Positions 15,805 to 23,932 are shown, numbered from the stretch's first letter. The stretch: 47,867 nucleotides of DNA from Pseudaeromonas paramecii (GCF_039540575.1 NZ_BAABFC010000021.1:1-47867); one strand, 5' to 3'. Made by a program: numbers and translations. The notes: generated from the letters alone by a model not told the origin.

Positions 15805-18234
15805 ATGTCCATCCAGGAAAGCAGCCAGGGCCGTCAGGTCCATAAGTTTGGTGGCAGCAGTCTGGCGGATCCCGCCTGCTATCGGCGGGTCGCCGGCTTG
15901 ATCGAACAGCAGGCCGGCCTGCATCCGCTGGTGGTGGTCTCCGCCGCCGGCAAGACCACCAACCGGCTGCTGGAGCTGATGGAGCTGGTGGCCAGCGGCG
16001 ACCATGCCGCCGCCGATGCCCTCGCCGCCCTGCAGGGCTACCAGCAGGGCCTGATCGACGGTCTGCTGGACGGGGAGCGCCGCCAGCGGCTCAGCAGCCA
16101 GCTCATGACGGATCTGCAGCAGATCGGTCGGCTGCTGGAGAGCCGGTTGGACAGTTACCAGCGCCACTATGTGCTGGCTCACGGCGAGGTCTGGTCCGCC
16201 CGCCTGCTGGCCGCCCTGCTGGAGGAGCGGGGCAATCAGGCCGCCTGGCTGGATGCCCGCGAGTTTCTGCTGGCCGAGGAGGCCGCTCTGGCCCGGGTCG
16301 ACGTGGCGGTCTCCGGCCAGCGCCTCACCGAACAATTGAGCCGGCTGGGCCAGCAGACCGTGGTGATCACCGGCTTCATCGCCGCCGATGCCCAGGGGCG
16401 CACCCTGCTGCTGGGGCGCAACGGTTCCGACTATTCCGCCACCCTGATCGGTGCCCTGGCCGGTGCCGAAGCCACCACCATCTGGAGCGACGTGGCCGGG
16501 GTCTACAGTGCCGATCCCCGTCAGGTGAAGGCGGCCCGTCTGCTGGAGCGCCTCTCGCTGGCCGAGGCCAACGAGCTGGCCCGGTTGGGGGCGCCCGTGC
16601 TGCACTCCCGCACCCTGCAGCCCTTGCTGGCCAGCAGCCAGCGCCTCAGCCTGCGCTGCAGCTATGACCCGGAGGGGGGCGCCACCCACATACTGCGCAA
16701 GCAGGCCCTGGTGAAGGGCGCCCGCATCGTCACCTCGGTGGAGCAGGTGGCCCTCATCGAGCTGAAGATCCTGCCCCAGGTGCCCTATGCCGAGGCAGTG
16801 GGGGAGATAGAGGCCCTGCTGGCCCGCCATCAGCTGTCGCCGCTGACCGCCCATCAGCAGGCGGATCGCAAGCTGCTGCGGCTGGCCTACACCTTGGAAA
16901 CCGTCAGCGGCGCCTTCGCCCTGCTGCAGGACTCCCAGCTCGAAGGCGGCTTCACCGCCCTGAGCCAGCGGGAGGGCTACAGCCTGGTGGGGCTGGTGGG
17001 GGCCGGGGTCTGCGACAACGCCGAACAGTGTCACCGCTTCTACCGTCTGCTGGCCGATCAGCCCCTGGAGTTTGTGCAGACCGGCCGGGATGGCCTGAGC
17101 CTGGTGGCCCTCATCCGCGAGGTGACCCTGGAACCCTTGCTGCTGGCCCTGCACGAGAGCCTGTTTGATCAGGTGCACAAGGTGGGCCTGGTGCTGTTTG
17201 GCAAGGGCAACATCGGCAGCCAGTGGCTGGGGCTGTTTGCCCGGGACAAGGCCCGGCTGGAGGCGGCCCATCCGCTGCAGTTCACCCTCTATGGGGTATT
17301 CGACTCCCGCGGCGGTGTCTTGAGCGAGGAGGGGCTGGATCCGGCGCGCCTGCTGGAGCAGTTCGAGCCGCAGGCCTACGACTGGCCGACCCTGCAGCAG
17401 CAGCTGGAGCAGCACCCCTTCGATCACCTGGTGGTGCTGGATCTCACCGCCAGCACAGAGCTCAGCCGTCGCTACCCCGAGTTCGCCCAGCTGGGGGCGC
17501 ACCTCATCACCGCCAACAAGTTTGCCGGCGCGGCCGAGGCCGAGTTCTACCAGAAGGTGAAGCAGAGTTTCGCCGACCACCAGCTCTACTGGGGCTACAA
17601 CGCCACCGTGGGGGCCGGCCTGCCGGTACAGTCCAGCATCCAGATGCTGCAGCAGTCCGGCGAGAAGGTGCAGGGCATCAGCGGCATCTTCTCCGGCACC
17701 CTGAGCTGGCTGTTCCAGCAGTACGACGGCACTGTGCCCTTCTCCACCCTGGTGGAGCGGGCCTGGCAGCGGGGTCTCACCGAGCCGGATCCCCGGGAGG
17801 ATCTCTCCGGCCAGGACGTGCGGCGCAAGCTGCTGATCCTGGCGCGGGAGGCGGGCTTCGAGCTGGAGCCGGAGCACATCAGCCTCAAGGGGCTGGTGCC
17901 GCCGGGCCTCAAGGCGGTGAAGCCGGAACAGTTCATGGAGCGGCTCGGCGAGCTGGACGACATCCTGCTGGATGAGCTGGAGGAGGCCCAGTCCCAGGGC
18001 AAGGTACTGCGCTACGTGGCGCGGCTGGAGCGTAACGGCTCGGCGCGGGTGGGGTTGGAGGCGCTGGATCCGCACCATGTGTTTGCCAATCTGCGGCCCT
18101 GTGACAATATTTTTGCCATCGAGACCGATTGCTACCGCCTGGCGCCGCTCATCATCCAGGGGCCCGGCGCGGGGCGCGAGGTGACGGCCGCTGCGGTACA
18201 GGCGGATCTGTGGCAGGTGTGCCTGGCCTTGTAA
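15805..18234 (+). CDS. metL: Bifunctional aspartokinase/homoserine dehydrogenase II (MetL)
   Basis: 809 residues, against 810 in E. coli MetL. The N-terminal aspartokinase domain begins HKFGGSSLAD and contains GRNGSDYSAT (residues about 10-290). A central interdomain region (about 300-455) follows, then a homoserine dehydrogenase domain with the NAD(P)-binding GKGNIG near residue 466 and the catalytic segment around GLTEPDPREDLSGQDVRRK. It makes aspartyl phosphate and later homoserine for methionine synthesis. It is the second gene of metBL and so probably under MetJ control. No intrinsic terminator follows; a 6-base stem (CCCTTG/CAAGGG, 18235-18256) lacks a T run. Confidence 0.96.
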   Translation: MSIQESSQGRQVHKFGGSSLADPACYRRVAGLIEQQAGLHPLVVVSAAGKTTNRLLELMELVASGDHAAADALAALQGYQQGLIDGLLDGERRQRLSSQLMTDLQQIGRLLESRLDSYQRHYVLAHGEVWSARLLAALLEERGNQAAWLDAREFLLAEEAALARVDVAVSGQRLTEQLSRLGQQTVVITGFIAADAQGRTLLLGRNGSDYSATLIGALAGAEATTIWSDVAGVYSADPRQVKAARLLERLSLAEANELARLGAPVLHSRTLQPLLASSQRLSLRCSYDPEGGATHILRKQALVKGARIVTSVEQVALIELKILPQVPYAEAVGEIEALLARHQLSPLTAHQQADRKLLRLAYTLETVSGAFALLQDSQLEGGFTALSQREGYSLVGLVGAGVCDNAEQCHRFYRLLADQPLEFVQTGRDGLSLVALIREVTLEPLLLALHESLFDQVHKVGLVLFGKGNIGSQWLGLFARDKARLEAAHPLQFTLYGVFDSRGGVLSEEGLDPARLLEQFEPQAYDWPTLQQQLEQHPFDHLVVLDLTASTELSRRYPEFAQLGAHLITANKFAGAAEAEFYQKVKQSFADHQLYWGYNATVGAGLPVQSSIQMLQQSGEKVQGISGIFSGTLSWLFQQYDGTVPFSTLVERAWQRGLTEPDPREDLSGQDVRRKLLILAREAGFELEPEHISLKGLVPPGLKAVKPEQFMERLGELDDILLDELEEAQSQGKVLRYVARLERNGSARVGLEALDPHHVFANLRPCDNIFAIETDCYRLAPLIIQGPGAGREVTAAAVQADLWQVCLAL

Positions 18235-18282
18235 CCCTTGCGCACCGCGACAAGGGGCGGCCCGGGCAGGAGGGGAGGAGCT

Positions 18283-19965
18283 ATGATCCTGCGCCTGTTG
18301 TGTTTGATGCTGCTGTGTCTGGGCGCTCACGCCCGGGCCGCCCTCGATGTACGCCCGGCGCAGTTCAGTCTGGGGGAGGCGGCGGCCTACCTGGAGGATA
18401 CCCGTGGCGAGCTGAGCTTCGATAAGGTGAGGGCCCTGCCGGCCCTGGCCTTCACCCCGGTGGGCTGGCCCGTGTTCAGCCGGCCCTTCACCCGATCCAG
18501 CTACTGGTTTCGAGTGCCGCTGAATAATCCCGATGCCCACTCCCTGACACGGCTGCTCTGGCTGGACGCCCCCTGGCTGCATCGCATCGACGGTTACCTG
18601 CTGGCGGCGGATGGGCAGCTGACCCGCTTCATCCTCGGCAATGGCCTGCCGTTTGAGCGGCGCAGCCTGCCGTTGATCCCCCCCAACCAGCGGCTGGTCT
18701 TGCCTCCCGGTGACAGCCTGCTCTACCTGCGGGTGCAGACGCCGGATCCCTTCATCGTCTCCCTGAACCTGATGCCGGAGCGGGACTTCCTGCTGGATCA
18801 GGGGACGCGCAGCCTGCACACCGGCCTCATCTATGGCGCCATCCTTTGCCTGCTGCTGTTCAACCTGCTGCTGTTTCCTACCGCCGGCGGGCGCTACCAG
18901 CTGGCCTACGTGGGGTATCTGGGCAGCTTCTTGCTGATGAACGCCGCCTACAACAACTACACCTTCCCCCTGCTGTTCGCCCAGCATCCGGACTGGCAGG
19001 ACTGGATGCAGTCCGGCGCCATCTTCGCCTTCTTGATCACCGGCCTGGTGTTTACCCGCTCCTTCCTGGGGCTGGCACAGCGCCACCGCCGGTTGGGCCG
19101 GCTGACCCGCCGGCTGATATGGGGGTTGCTGGGGATCGCGCTGCTGTCACCTGTGCTGGGTTATGCCACCCATGTGCACCTGGCCATACTGCTGTCGAGC
19201 CTGACCAGCAGCTACTGCTGCCTGGTGGGCTGTTATTCCTGGTGGCGCGGCAACGGCTCCGCCCGTTTCTTCCTGCTGGGGGCGGCCAGCGGCCTGCTGG
19301 GCACCCTGGTGACGGCGCTGACCGTCATGGGGGTGTTGCCCTACAGCTACCTGGGCTACAAGGCGCTGGATCTGGGGCTGGTGCTGGATGGGGTGCTCAT
19401 GTCCCTGGCACTGGCCGACCGGCTCAAGCAGACCCGGGAGGATCAGCTGCGGGCGCAACTGGAGGCCACCACCGACAGCCTCACCGGCCTGTTGAACCGG
19501 CGGGCATTTGAAAACCAGGCGGGCGAGCTGCTGGCCCGGGCTCAGCGTGGGGCGCCGCTGGCGGCCTTGGCCCTGGATCTCGACGGCTTCAAACAGCTCA
19601 ACGACACCCAGGGCCACCTGTGTGGCGATGCCATGCTGCGCCATGTGGCGCGGCTCATCGACGCCCGGCGACGGATCAACGATAGGGCATACCGCCTGGG
19701 GGGGGATGAGTTCCTCATCTTGCTGCCGGATACAGACGAAGCCCAGGCCAGTGCCCTGCTGCAGCGCTTGCAACGCTGTTTTGCCTGCCAGCCGCTGCAC
19801 TATCAGGGGCAGGTGTTGCCGGTGCGGTTGAGCCTGGGGCTGGGGCAGTGGCAGCGTGGCGATGGCAGCCTGGCTGGGCTGCTCAAACGGGCGGATCAGG
19901 CCATGTATGCCCACAAGCACCAGGGGCGGTCGGCTCTGGACAGCCTGTTGCCGGAGACGTCATGA
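18283..19965 (+). CDS. Membrane diguanylate cyclase with 7TMR-DISM sensor
   Basis: 560 residues from the ATG at 18283, behind a strong AGGAGGGGAGGAG. A signal peptide (cleavage near AHARA-A) leads into a periplasmic carbohydrate-binding-like 7TMR-DISM extracellular domain (about 25-165), seven membrane helices (about 180-375) and a GGDEF domain (about 395-555). The active-site GGDEF (473-477) is intact and an I-site R464-IN-D467 lies five residues before it, so the enzyme should make c-di-GMP and be product-inhibited. The ligand is unknown. It begins 48 bases after metL and overlaps the next gene by ATGA. A run of eight G spans the GGDEF codons. It could be co-transcribed with metBL. Confidence 0.9.
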   Translation: MILRLLCLMLLCLGAHARAALDVRPAQFSLGEAAAYLEDTRGELSFDKVRALPALAFTPVGWPVFSRPFTRSSYWFRVPLNNPDAHSLTRLLWLDAPWLHRIDGYLLAADGQLTRFILGNGLPFERRSLPLIPPNQRLVLPPGDSLLYLRVQTPDPFIVSLNLMPERDFLLDQGTRSLHTGLIYGAILCLLLFNLLLFPTAGGRYQLAYVGYLGSFLLMNAAYNNYTFPLLFAQHPDWQDWMQSGAIFAFLITGLVFTRSFLGLAQRHRRLGRLTRRLIWGLLGIALLSPVLGYATHVHLAILLSSLTSSYCCLVGCYSWWRGNGSARFFLLGAASGLLGTLVTALTVMGVLPYSYLGYKALDLGLVLDGVLMSLALADRLKQTREDQLRAQLEATTDSLTGLLNRRAFENQAGELLARAQRGAPLAALALDLDGFKQLNDTQGHLCGDAMLRHVARLIDARRRINDRAYRLGGDEFLILLPDTDEAQASALLQRLQRCFACQPLHYQGQVLPVRLSLGLGQWQRGDGSLAGLLKRADQAMYAHKHQGRSALDSLLPETS

Positions 19966-20330
19966 GGATACAGGAGTTTGCCCGGCGCACCGGGCTCAGC
20001 GTGCACACCCTGCGCTACTACGAACAGATCGGCCTGCTGGCGCCCGTCAATCGTTCCCCGGCGGGGCACCGCCGTTACGGCGAGCGGGAGTTGGCGTGGG
20101 TGGGCTTCATCCAGCGGCTCAAGGCCACCGGCATGCCTCTGGCCCAGATCCAGCACTACGCCACCCTGCGGCTGGCCGGGGAGGGCAGCCTGACGGCCCG
20201 GCGGCAGCTGCTGGAGGGCCATGCGCTGCAGCTGGCCGAAGCCCTGGCGGTACAGCAGGCGCACCTGGCGGCCCTGGAGCAGAAGATCGCCTGGTATCGC
20301 CAGCAAGAAAAAGCCCTTGATCTCGAGTGA
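19962..20330 (+). CDS. MerR-family transcriptional regulator
   Basis: 122 residues. The N-terminal winged helix-turn-helix starts MRIQEFARRTGLSVHTLRYYEQIGLL and continues to the HRRYGERELAWVGFIQRLKATGMPL segment; a short dimerisation helix follows. There is no cysteine, so it is not a classical metal or redox sensor of the CueR/SoxR type, and resembles the small AdhR/NmlR-like group. It starts at 19962 within the stop of the diguanylate cyclase gene (ATGA), so its translation is probably coupled. Its own stop codon lies within a dyad operator that should control the next gene. The effector is unknown. Confidence 0.9.
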   Translation: MRIQEFARRTGLSVHTLRYYEQIGLLAPVNRSPAGHRRYGERELAWVGFIQRLKATGMPLAQIQHYATLRLAGEGSLTARRQLLEGHALQLAEALAVQQAHLAALEQKIAWYRQQEKALDLE

Positions 20331-20347
20331 ACTCGAAGTTTTACCCT
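20317..20347 (+). promoter_or_regulatory. MerR-type promoter/operator of the CMD gene
   Basis: TTGATC (20317-20322), a 19-base spacer and TACCCT (20342-20347). The spacer contains the inverted repeat TCGAGT-GA-ACTCGA (20323-20336). An overlong 19-base spacer with a central dyad is the signature of promoters activated by MerR proteins through DNA distortion. The merR stop codon (20328-20330) lies inside the dyad. Confidence 0.8.
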
Positions 20348-20380
20348 CAGGCTGTCATGTCATCCAAGGGAGTCTGAGCA

Positions 20381-20788
20381 ATGAACAACGCACGTTTTAC
20401 CGCCGGTTGGGCAAAATTGGCCGAGATCGATGGTGCCGCCGGCGAGCAGGTGATGGCGGCCCTGGCGCCGGTGGCACCGGATCTGGGCCGCTACATAGTG
20501 GAATTTGCCTTCGGCGACCTCTATAGCCGCCCTGGGCTGGATTTGACCAGCCGCGAGCTGGCGACGGTGGCGGCCCTGACGGTGATGGGGCATGCCCAGC
20601 CCCAGCTGGCGGTGCATGTGCATGGCGCCCTGAACGTCGGTTGCTCGCCGCAGCAGGTCATCGAGGTGATGTTGCAGATGGTGGCCTACGCCGGCTTCCC
20701 CGTGGTGATCAACGCCGTGCTCACCGCTCAGGGGGTGTTCCAGGCGCGGGGCATCAGCCTGCCGTTGCCGGCGACGCCGGCTGATTGA
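20381..20788 (+). CDS. Carboxymuconolactone decarboxylase-family protein
   Basis: 135 residues, all alpha-helical by appearance. The family core is DLTSRELATVAALTVMG...PQLAVHVHGALNVG...VIEVMLQMVAYAGFP (about 55-115). It lacks the CxxC of AhpD-type peroxidase partners, so it resembles the decarboxylase-like branch with a conserved histidine (HVHGALN). Many such proteins have no known substrate, and no aromatic catabolism gene is nearby, so I do not assign the reaction. It lies behind a MerR-type promoter and GGGAG, 50 bases after merR. Its end overlaps the convergent ykgJ-like gene by 35 bases. Confidence 0.85.
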   Translation: MNNARFTAGWAKLAEIDGAAGEQVMAALAPVAPDLGRYIVEFAFGDLYSRPGLDLTSRELATVAALTVMGHAQPQLAVHVHGALNVGCSPQQVIEVMLQMVAYAGFPVVINAVLTAQGVFQARGISLPLPATPAD

Positions 20789-21128
20789 CCACGGCAATGG
20801 CCTGGGCCAGCCAGGGCAGGGGCGGCAGTCCGTAGGCCGCCCGAGCCCGGTTGCAGGCGCCCTCGGCATCCCCGGCCTCAAATTCCCGGCAGGGGGAAGG
20901 GCGGTTGGGGTAGATGGTGCAGCTCACCGCCTCGCCTATGGTGCCCGTCAAGGCCACACAGCGCGGCTGGGCCTGGTTGGTGCCCAGCATGCAGCCGCGA
21001 AATGGCGGCAGCGGCTCCACCAGCGCCTCGGGCACCTGGTATTCCCCTTCCACCTCTCCCCAATAAAACGACACGCGAAAGAAGCCGCAGCAGGCGCCGC
21101 AGCTCATGCAGACATTGTCACCACTCAC
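20754..21128 (-). CDS. YkgJ-family cysteine-cluster protein
   Basis: 124 residues if started at the GTG at 21128, which has GGAG six bases upstream. An in-frame TTG at 21149 would give 131 residues but has no such site. The family pattern is present: C-x-x-C-x-x-CC near the start (CMSCGACCGFFRVSFYW), then the GxxQPRCVALTGTIG segment, SCTIYPNRPSPCREF, and a last cysteine in GACNRA. These cysteines are thought to bind zinc or an iron-sulphur cluster; the function is unknown. It is convergent with, and overlaps, the CMD gene by 35 bases. It is not obviously part of the cassette. Confidence 0.85.
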   Translation of the reverse strand: MSGDNVCMSCGACCGFFRVSFYWGEVEGEYQVPEALVEPLPPFRGCMLGTNQAQPRCVALTGTIGEAVSCTIYPNRPSPCREFEAGDAEGACNRARAAYGLPPLPWLAQAIAVVNQPASPATAG

Positions 21129-21564
21129 ATGAAACTCCGATACGGCCAATGACCCAGGACGGGCGCAACAGGAAAGCTGTCAGCAATCTACCCGGCGCGC
21201 TTAAAAGCGCAATTGAGCTTGCATCTTCTGACGATGGACGGATTTGCACGGGGAAGACGGCAAGGTGCGGATAGCTGATGCGGGTTGGTGCCCTGGTGCG
21301 AGGCGGCGACACCAAAATCGAGCAATCACTCTATATTTGCATGGTTTTTCTTTTTATATCTGTAGTTTACAACCGATGTGATTTACAGCGACACCTTATG
21401 CAGGTTGCCCTATGACGCCTGTGCTCCTTGCTCAACTTGCCCTGACACTCTCCCCACATCCGCTTACCGCCCTTAACTGGCACGCTCGTTGCGATGGCCG
21501 CCTCAGGTACGTCGGCGAACTGGTTGCCGAACGTGAGTGACGTCATTTGATTGCAAGGAGCAAC
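21129..21564. other. 436-base intergenic region upstream of the amidase
   Basis: No credible gene. It contains the perfect palindrome GCGCTT-AA-AAGCGC (21197-21210), an A/T-rich stretch at about 21325-21385, the repeat TTTACA at 21366 and 21382 within an inverted repeat CTGTA-N19-TACAG (21360-21388), and a sigma-54 promoter (21478-21493). The promoter of the ykgJ-like gene must lie at its left end but is not clear. Confidence 0.6.
21478..21493 (+). promoter_or_regulatory. Sigma-54 (-24/-12) promoter of the amidase gene
   Basis: TGGCAC-N5-TTGC with the invariant GG (21479-21480) and GC (21491-21492) separated by exactly ten bases. This is a near-perfect match to the RpoN consensus. The start of transcription would be near 21503, about 60 bases before the ATG at 21565. 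No sigma-54 activator gene lies in the window. Confidence 0.8.
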
Positions 21565-23229
21565 ATGATCATTCTTCCGTCCAAGACCCTGCTCTCCAGC
21601 CTGGTGGTTGCCGCGCTGCTGACCGGCTGTGGTGACAGCAAGGAATCCGCGAATCCGGTGGTTGCCGAATTTTCCCCGGTGGAGGGCACCATAGCCCAAC
21701 TGCACGCCGCCCTGACGGCCGGCACCACCAGCTGCGAGGCCGTGGTGCAGCAATATATCGATCGGATTGCGGCCTATGACAGAACCGGTCCGACCCTCAA
21801 CAGCGTCATCAGCGTCAGCGACGAGGCCTTGACCACGGCCAGGGAGCAGGATGAGGCGCTGGCTGCTGGCGAGAGCATGCAGCCGTTGCAGTGTGTGACC
21901 GTCCTGCTCAAGGACAACATCGACACCGCCGACATGCCCACCTCCGCCGGCGGTCTGGCCCTGCAACACAGTCAGCCGGAGGACGATGCCTACATAGTCA
22001 AGCGGCTGCGCGAGCAAGGTGCCATCATACTGGGCAAGGCCAACCTGGATGAGTTCGCCTTCGGCTACCAGGGCAGCAGCTCGGTGGGCGGTCAGGTGAA
22101 GAATGCCTATGACCAGACCAAGGGGCCGGGCGGTTCCTCCGCCGGGACCGGCGCCGCCATCGCCGCCAGCTTCGCCATGGTGGGGTTGGGTACGGACACG
22201 GGCGGCTCCATTCGGGTGCCCTCCTCTTTGGAGGGGCTGGTGGGGCTGCGTCCCAGCCTGCGGCTGGTGAGTCAGGATGGCGTGGTGCCCCTGGCCCATA
22301 CCCAGGACACCGCCGGCCCCATGTGCCGTACCGTGGAAGATTGTGCCCTGGTGATGGATGCCCTGGTGGGCTACGACAGCGCCAGCGACAGCGGCCAGCG
22401 CAACAGCTATGAGTACGATGCCCCCCTGGTGGCCTCCGCCTACGAGTACCAGCAGGTGACGGGTGTGCCTGCCAGCTACGCCAGCGGCCTGAGCGCCACC
22501 GCCCTCAAGGGGGCGCACATAGGCGTGGTGCGGGCCCTGTTCGGTGATGGCGAGTCGGAAGAGAACCAGGCGGTGCAGGCGGTGCTGGACTCGGCGCTGG
22601 CGAAGATGACCGCGGCCGGTGCCCTGGTGGAGGAGGTGACCATCCCCAACCTGGACACCATCTTGTCCACCTACAAGAGTGTCTCCCGTTACGAGTTCTG
22701 CAACGACCTCACCAGCTACCTCAGCGCCTGGTCCAACGAACTGGATGGCCATTACACCAGCTTCCAGGCGGTGGCCGACAGCCTGGAGTACGAGACCCGC
22801 AACCAGTCCACCTTCACCTTCTACGGCTCCTTCTGTGGTGATCAGAGTGCCAACACCGACTATCAGCTGAACCTGATCGAGCGACCCATAGTCGTGCGCG
22901 GTGCCCTGATGCAGGCGCTGGAGAACCTGAGCGAGGCCGGGGTCTCCCAGGGCGAACCCTTCGATGCCTTGGTCTATCCCAGCATCCTGGGGCTGGCACC
23001 GGCGCTGGGCTCCTCGCCCACCTCCGGCAGCAACAACCGCCTGAGCCCCTTCTCCGGCTTCCCGGCCCTGACGCTGCCGGCCGGCATGGCAGATACCGAC
23101 CCGGCGCTGCCGGTGGGCATCGAGCTGCTGGGGCGGGAGTTTGACGAGCAGACCCTGCTGAACCTGGCCTACGGCTACGAGCAGGTGGCCCAGCCCCGTC
23201 AGGCCCCCACCTTCACCCCGGCGCTCTGA
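21565..23229 (+). CDS. Lipoprotein amidase (amidase signature family)
   Basis: 554 residues. Signal peptide with lipobox LLTGC (C22) and glycine at +2, so the mature protein is probably lipidated and sorted to the outer membrane. The catalytic Ser-cisSer-Lys triad is intact: K116 (LLKDNID), S191 (GPGGSSAGTG) and S215 (TDTGGSIR). The 75- and 24-residue spacings equal those of fatty acid amide hydrolase (K142, S217, S241). The substrate is unknown; amidase-signature enzymes act on amides ranging from Gln-tRNA precursors to peptide and drug amides. The ATG at 21565 follows AAGGAG. It is a single gene between a sigma-54 promoter and a strong terminator. Confidence 0.9.
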   Translation: MIILPSKTLLSSLVVAALLTGCGDSKESANPVVAEFSPVEGTIAQLHAALTAGTTSCEAVVQQYIDRIAAYDRTGPTLNSVISVSDEALTTAREQDEALAAGESMQPLQCVTVLLKDNIDTADMPTSAGGLALQHSQPEDDAYIVKRLREQGAIILGKANLDEFAFGYQGSSSVGGQVKNAYDQTKGPGGSSAGTGAAIAASFAMVGLGTDTGGSIRVPSSLEGLVGLRPSLRLVSQDGVVPLAHTQDTAGPMCRTVEDCALVMDALVGYDSASDSGQRNSYEYDAPLVASAYEYQQVTGVPASYASGLSATALKGAHIGVVRALFGDGESEENQAVQAVLDSALAKMTAAGALVEEVTIPNLDTILSTYKSVSRYEFCNDLTSYLSAWSNELDGHYTSFQAVADSLEYETRNQSTFTFYGSFCGDQSANTDYQLNLIERPIVVRGALMQALENLSEAGVSQGEPFDALVYPSILGLAPALGSSPTSGSNNRLSPFSGFPALTLPAGMADTDPALPVGIELLGREFDEQTLLNLAYGYEQVAQPRQAPTFTPAL

Positions 23230-23245
23230 GCCCGAGCCCCAAGAC

Positions 23246-23274
23246 AAAAGCCCCTGCACTGCAGGGGCTTTTTT
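23246..23274 (+). terminator. Rho-independent terminator of the amidase gene
   Basis: A 13-base perfect stem (AAAAGCCCCTGCA pairing with TGCAGGGGCTTTT) followed by TT, 17 bases after the stop codon. The tip of the stem will open to form the loop. Confidence 0.92.
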
Positions 23275-23397
23275 ATGGCCGGGGGTTGGACATCGACCGA
23301 CGCTGGGGTTACCAATCAGCGCGGCTTTACCCGCTGCTTCCGTGAACCGGTGGGCTGTCTGCCCGCCCACTACCGGCGGCGTTACCAGGGCTGAGAG

Positions 23398-23859
23398 TCA
23401 TTCGGCGATGGGCGCCACGGTGGCGCCGAGGCTGCGCACCAGATCCGCCGGGGTCAGCCCCACCGACAGGCCACGCTTGCCGCCACTGACCAAGATCTTC
23501 TCCTGGGCCAGGGCCCGGCTGTCCAGCAGGGTGGGCAGCTTCTTCTTCTGGGCGAAGGGGCTGATGCCCCCCACCTTGTAGCCGGTGAGGCGCTCGGCAT
23601 CGGCGGGCTTCAGCATCTCCACCTTCTTGAGCCCGGCGGCCTTGGCGGCCTCCTTGAGGTTGAGGTGGCAGTCCACCGGAATGACGGCCACCACCACCTG
23701 TTTCTCCTGGTGGATCAGCAGGGTCTTGTAGACCACCTCGGCGGGCAGGCCCAGCTGGTCGGCGGCGTGACGACCGAAGTCCTCACTCACCTCGCAGTGA
23801 TAGCTGTGGCTGTCGAAGGGGATCTGGCTCATTTGCAGATAACGGATAGCAGGGGTCAT
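23398..23859 (-). CDS. ybaK: Cys-tRNA(Pro)/Cys-tRNA(Cys) deacylase (YbaK/EbsC)
   Basis: 153 residues. It aligns along its length with E. coli YbaK: start MTPAIRYLQ, VYKTLLIH, VAVIPVDCHLNLKEAAKAAG, KVGGISPFAQKKKLPTLLD and VSGGKRGLSVGL. The enzyme clears cysteine mischarged onto tRNA(Pro), working with prolyl-tRNA synthetase. I chose the ATG at 23859 by that alignment; an ATG at 23874 would add five residues. It lies downstream of ppc on the same strand but behind the ppc terminator. Confidence 0.93.
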   Translation of the reverse strand: MTPAIRYLQMSQIPFDSHSYHCEVSEDFGRHAADQLGLPAEVVYKTLLIHQEKQVVVAVIPVDCHLNLKEAAKAAGLKKVEMLKPADAERLTGYKVGGISPFAQKKKLPTLLDSRALAQEKILVSGGKRGLSVGLTPADLVRSLGATVAPIAE

Positions 23860-23908
23860 ACGCCTATTCTCCATTGTGATGTGGGCAGAGGTAACGCAGG
23901 CAAAGAAA

Positions 23909-23932
23909 AAGGCCGGGGTTTCCCCCGGCCTT
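23909..23932 (-). terminator. Rho-independent terminator of ppc
   Basis: Stem AAGGCCGGGG / CCCCGGCCTT with a short loop. On the minus strand it ends in CCTTTTTCTTTG, giving a T run just after the ppc stop at 23945. Confidence 0.88.

Noticed and set aside
18235..18256. A hairpin after metL considered as a terminator
   Set aside because: Six-base stem with a ten-base loop and no T run.
15673..19086. A 1137-codon open frame on the minus strand opposite metB-metL and the cyclase
   Set aside because: It is the mirror of GC-rich codons of metL: composition is glutamine-, glycine- and leucine-rich low-complexity, no family motif and no ribosome binding site. The plus-strand genes are certain.
21118..21315. 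A 65-codon minus-strand frame upstream of the YkgJ-like gene
   Set aside because: No ribosome binding site, overlaps the real start in another frame and shows no protein-like pattern.
21371..21392. A possible CRP site (TGTGA followed by GCGACA)
   Set aside because: Only the left half matches; the right half is too poor to call.
21367..23370. A 667-codon minus-strand frame opposite the amidase
   Set aside because: Shadow of the amidase; runs through its terminator and sigma-54 promoter.
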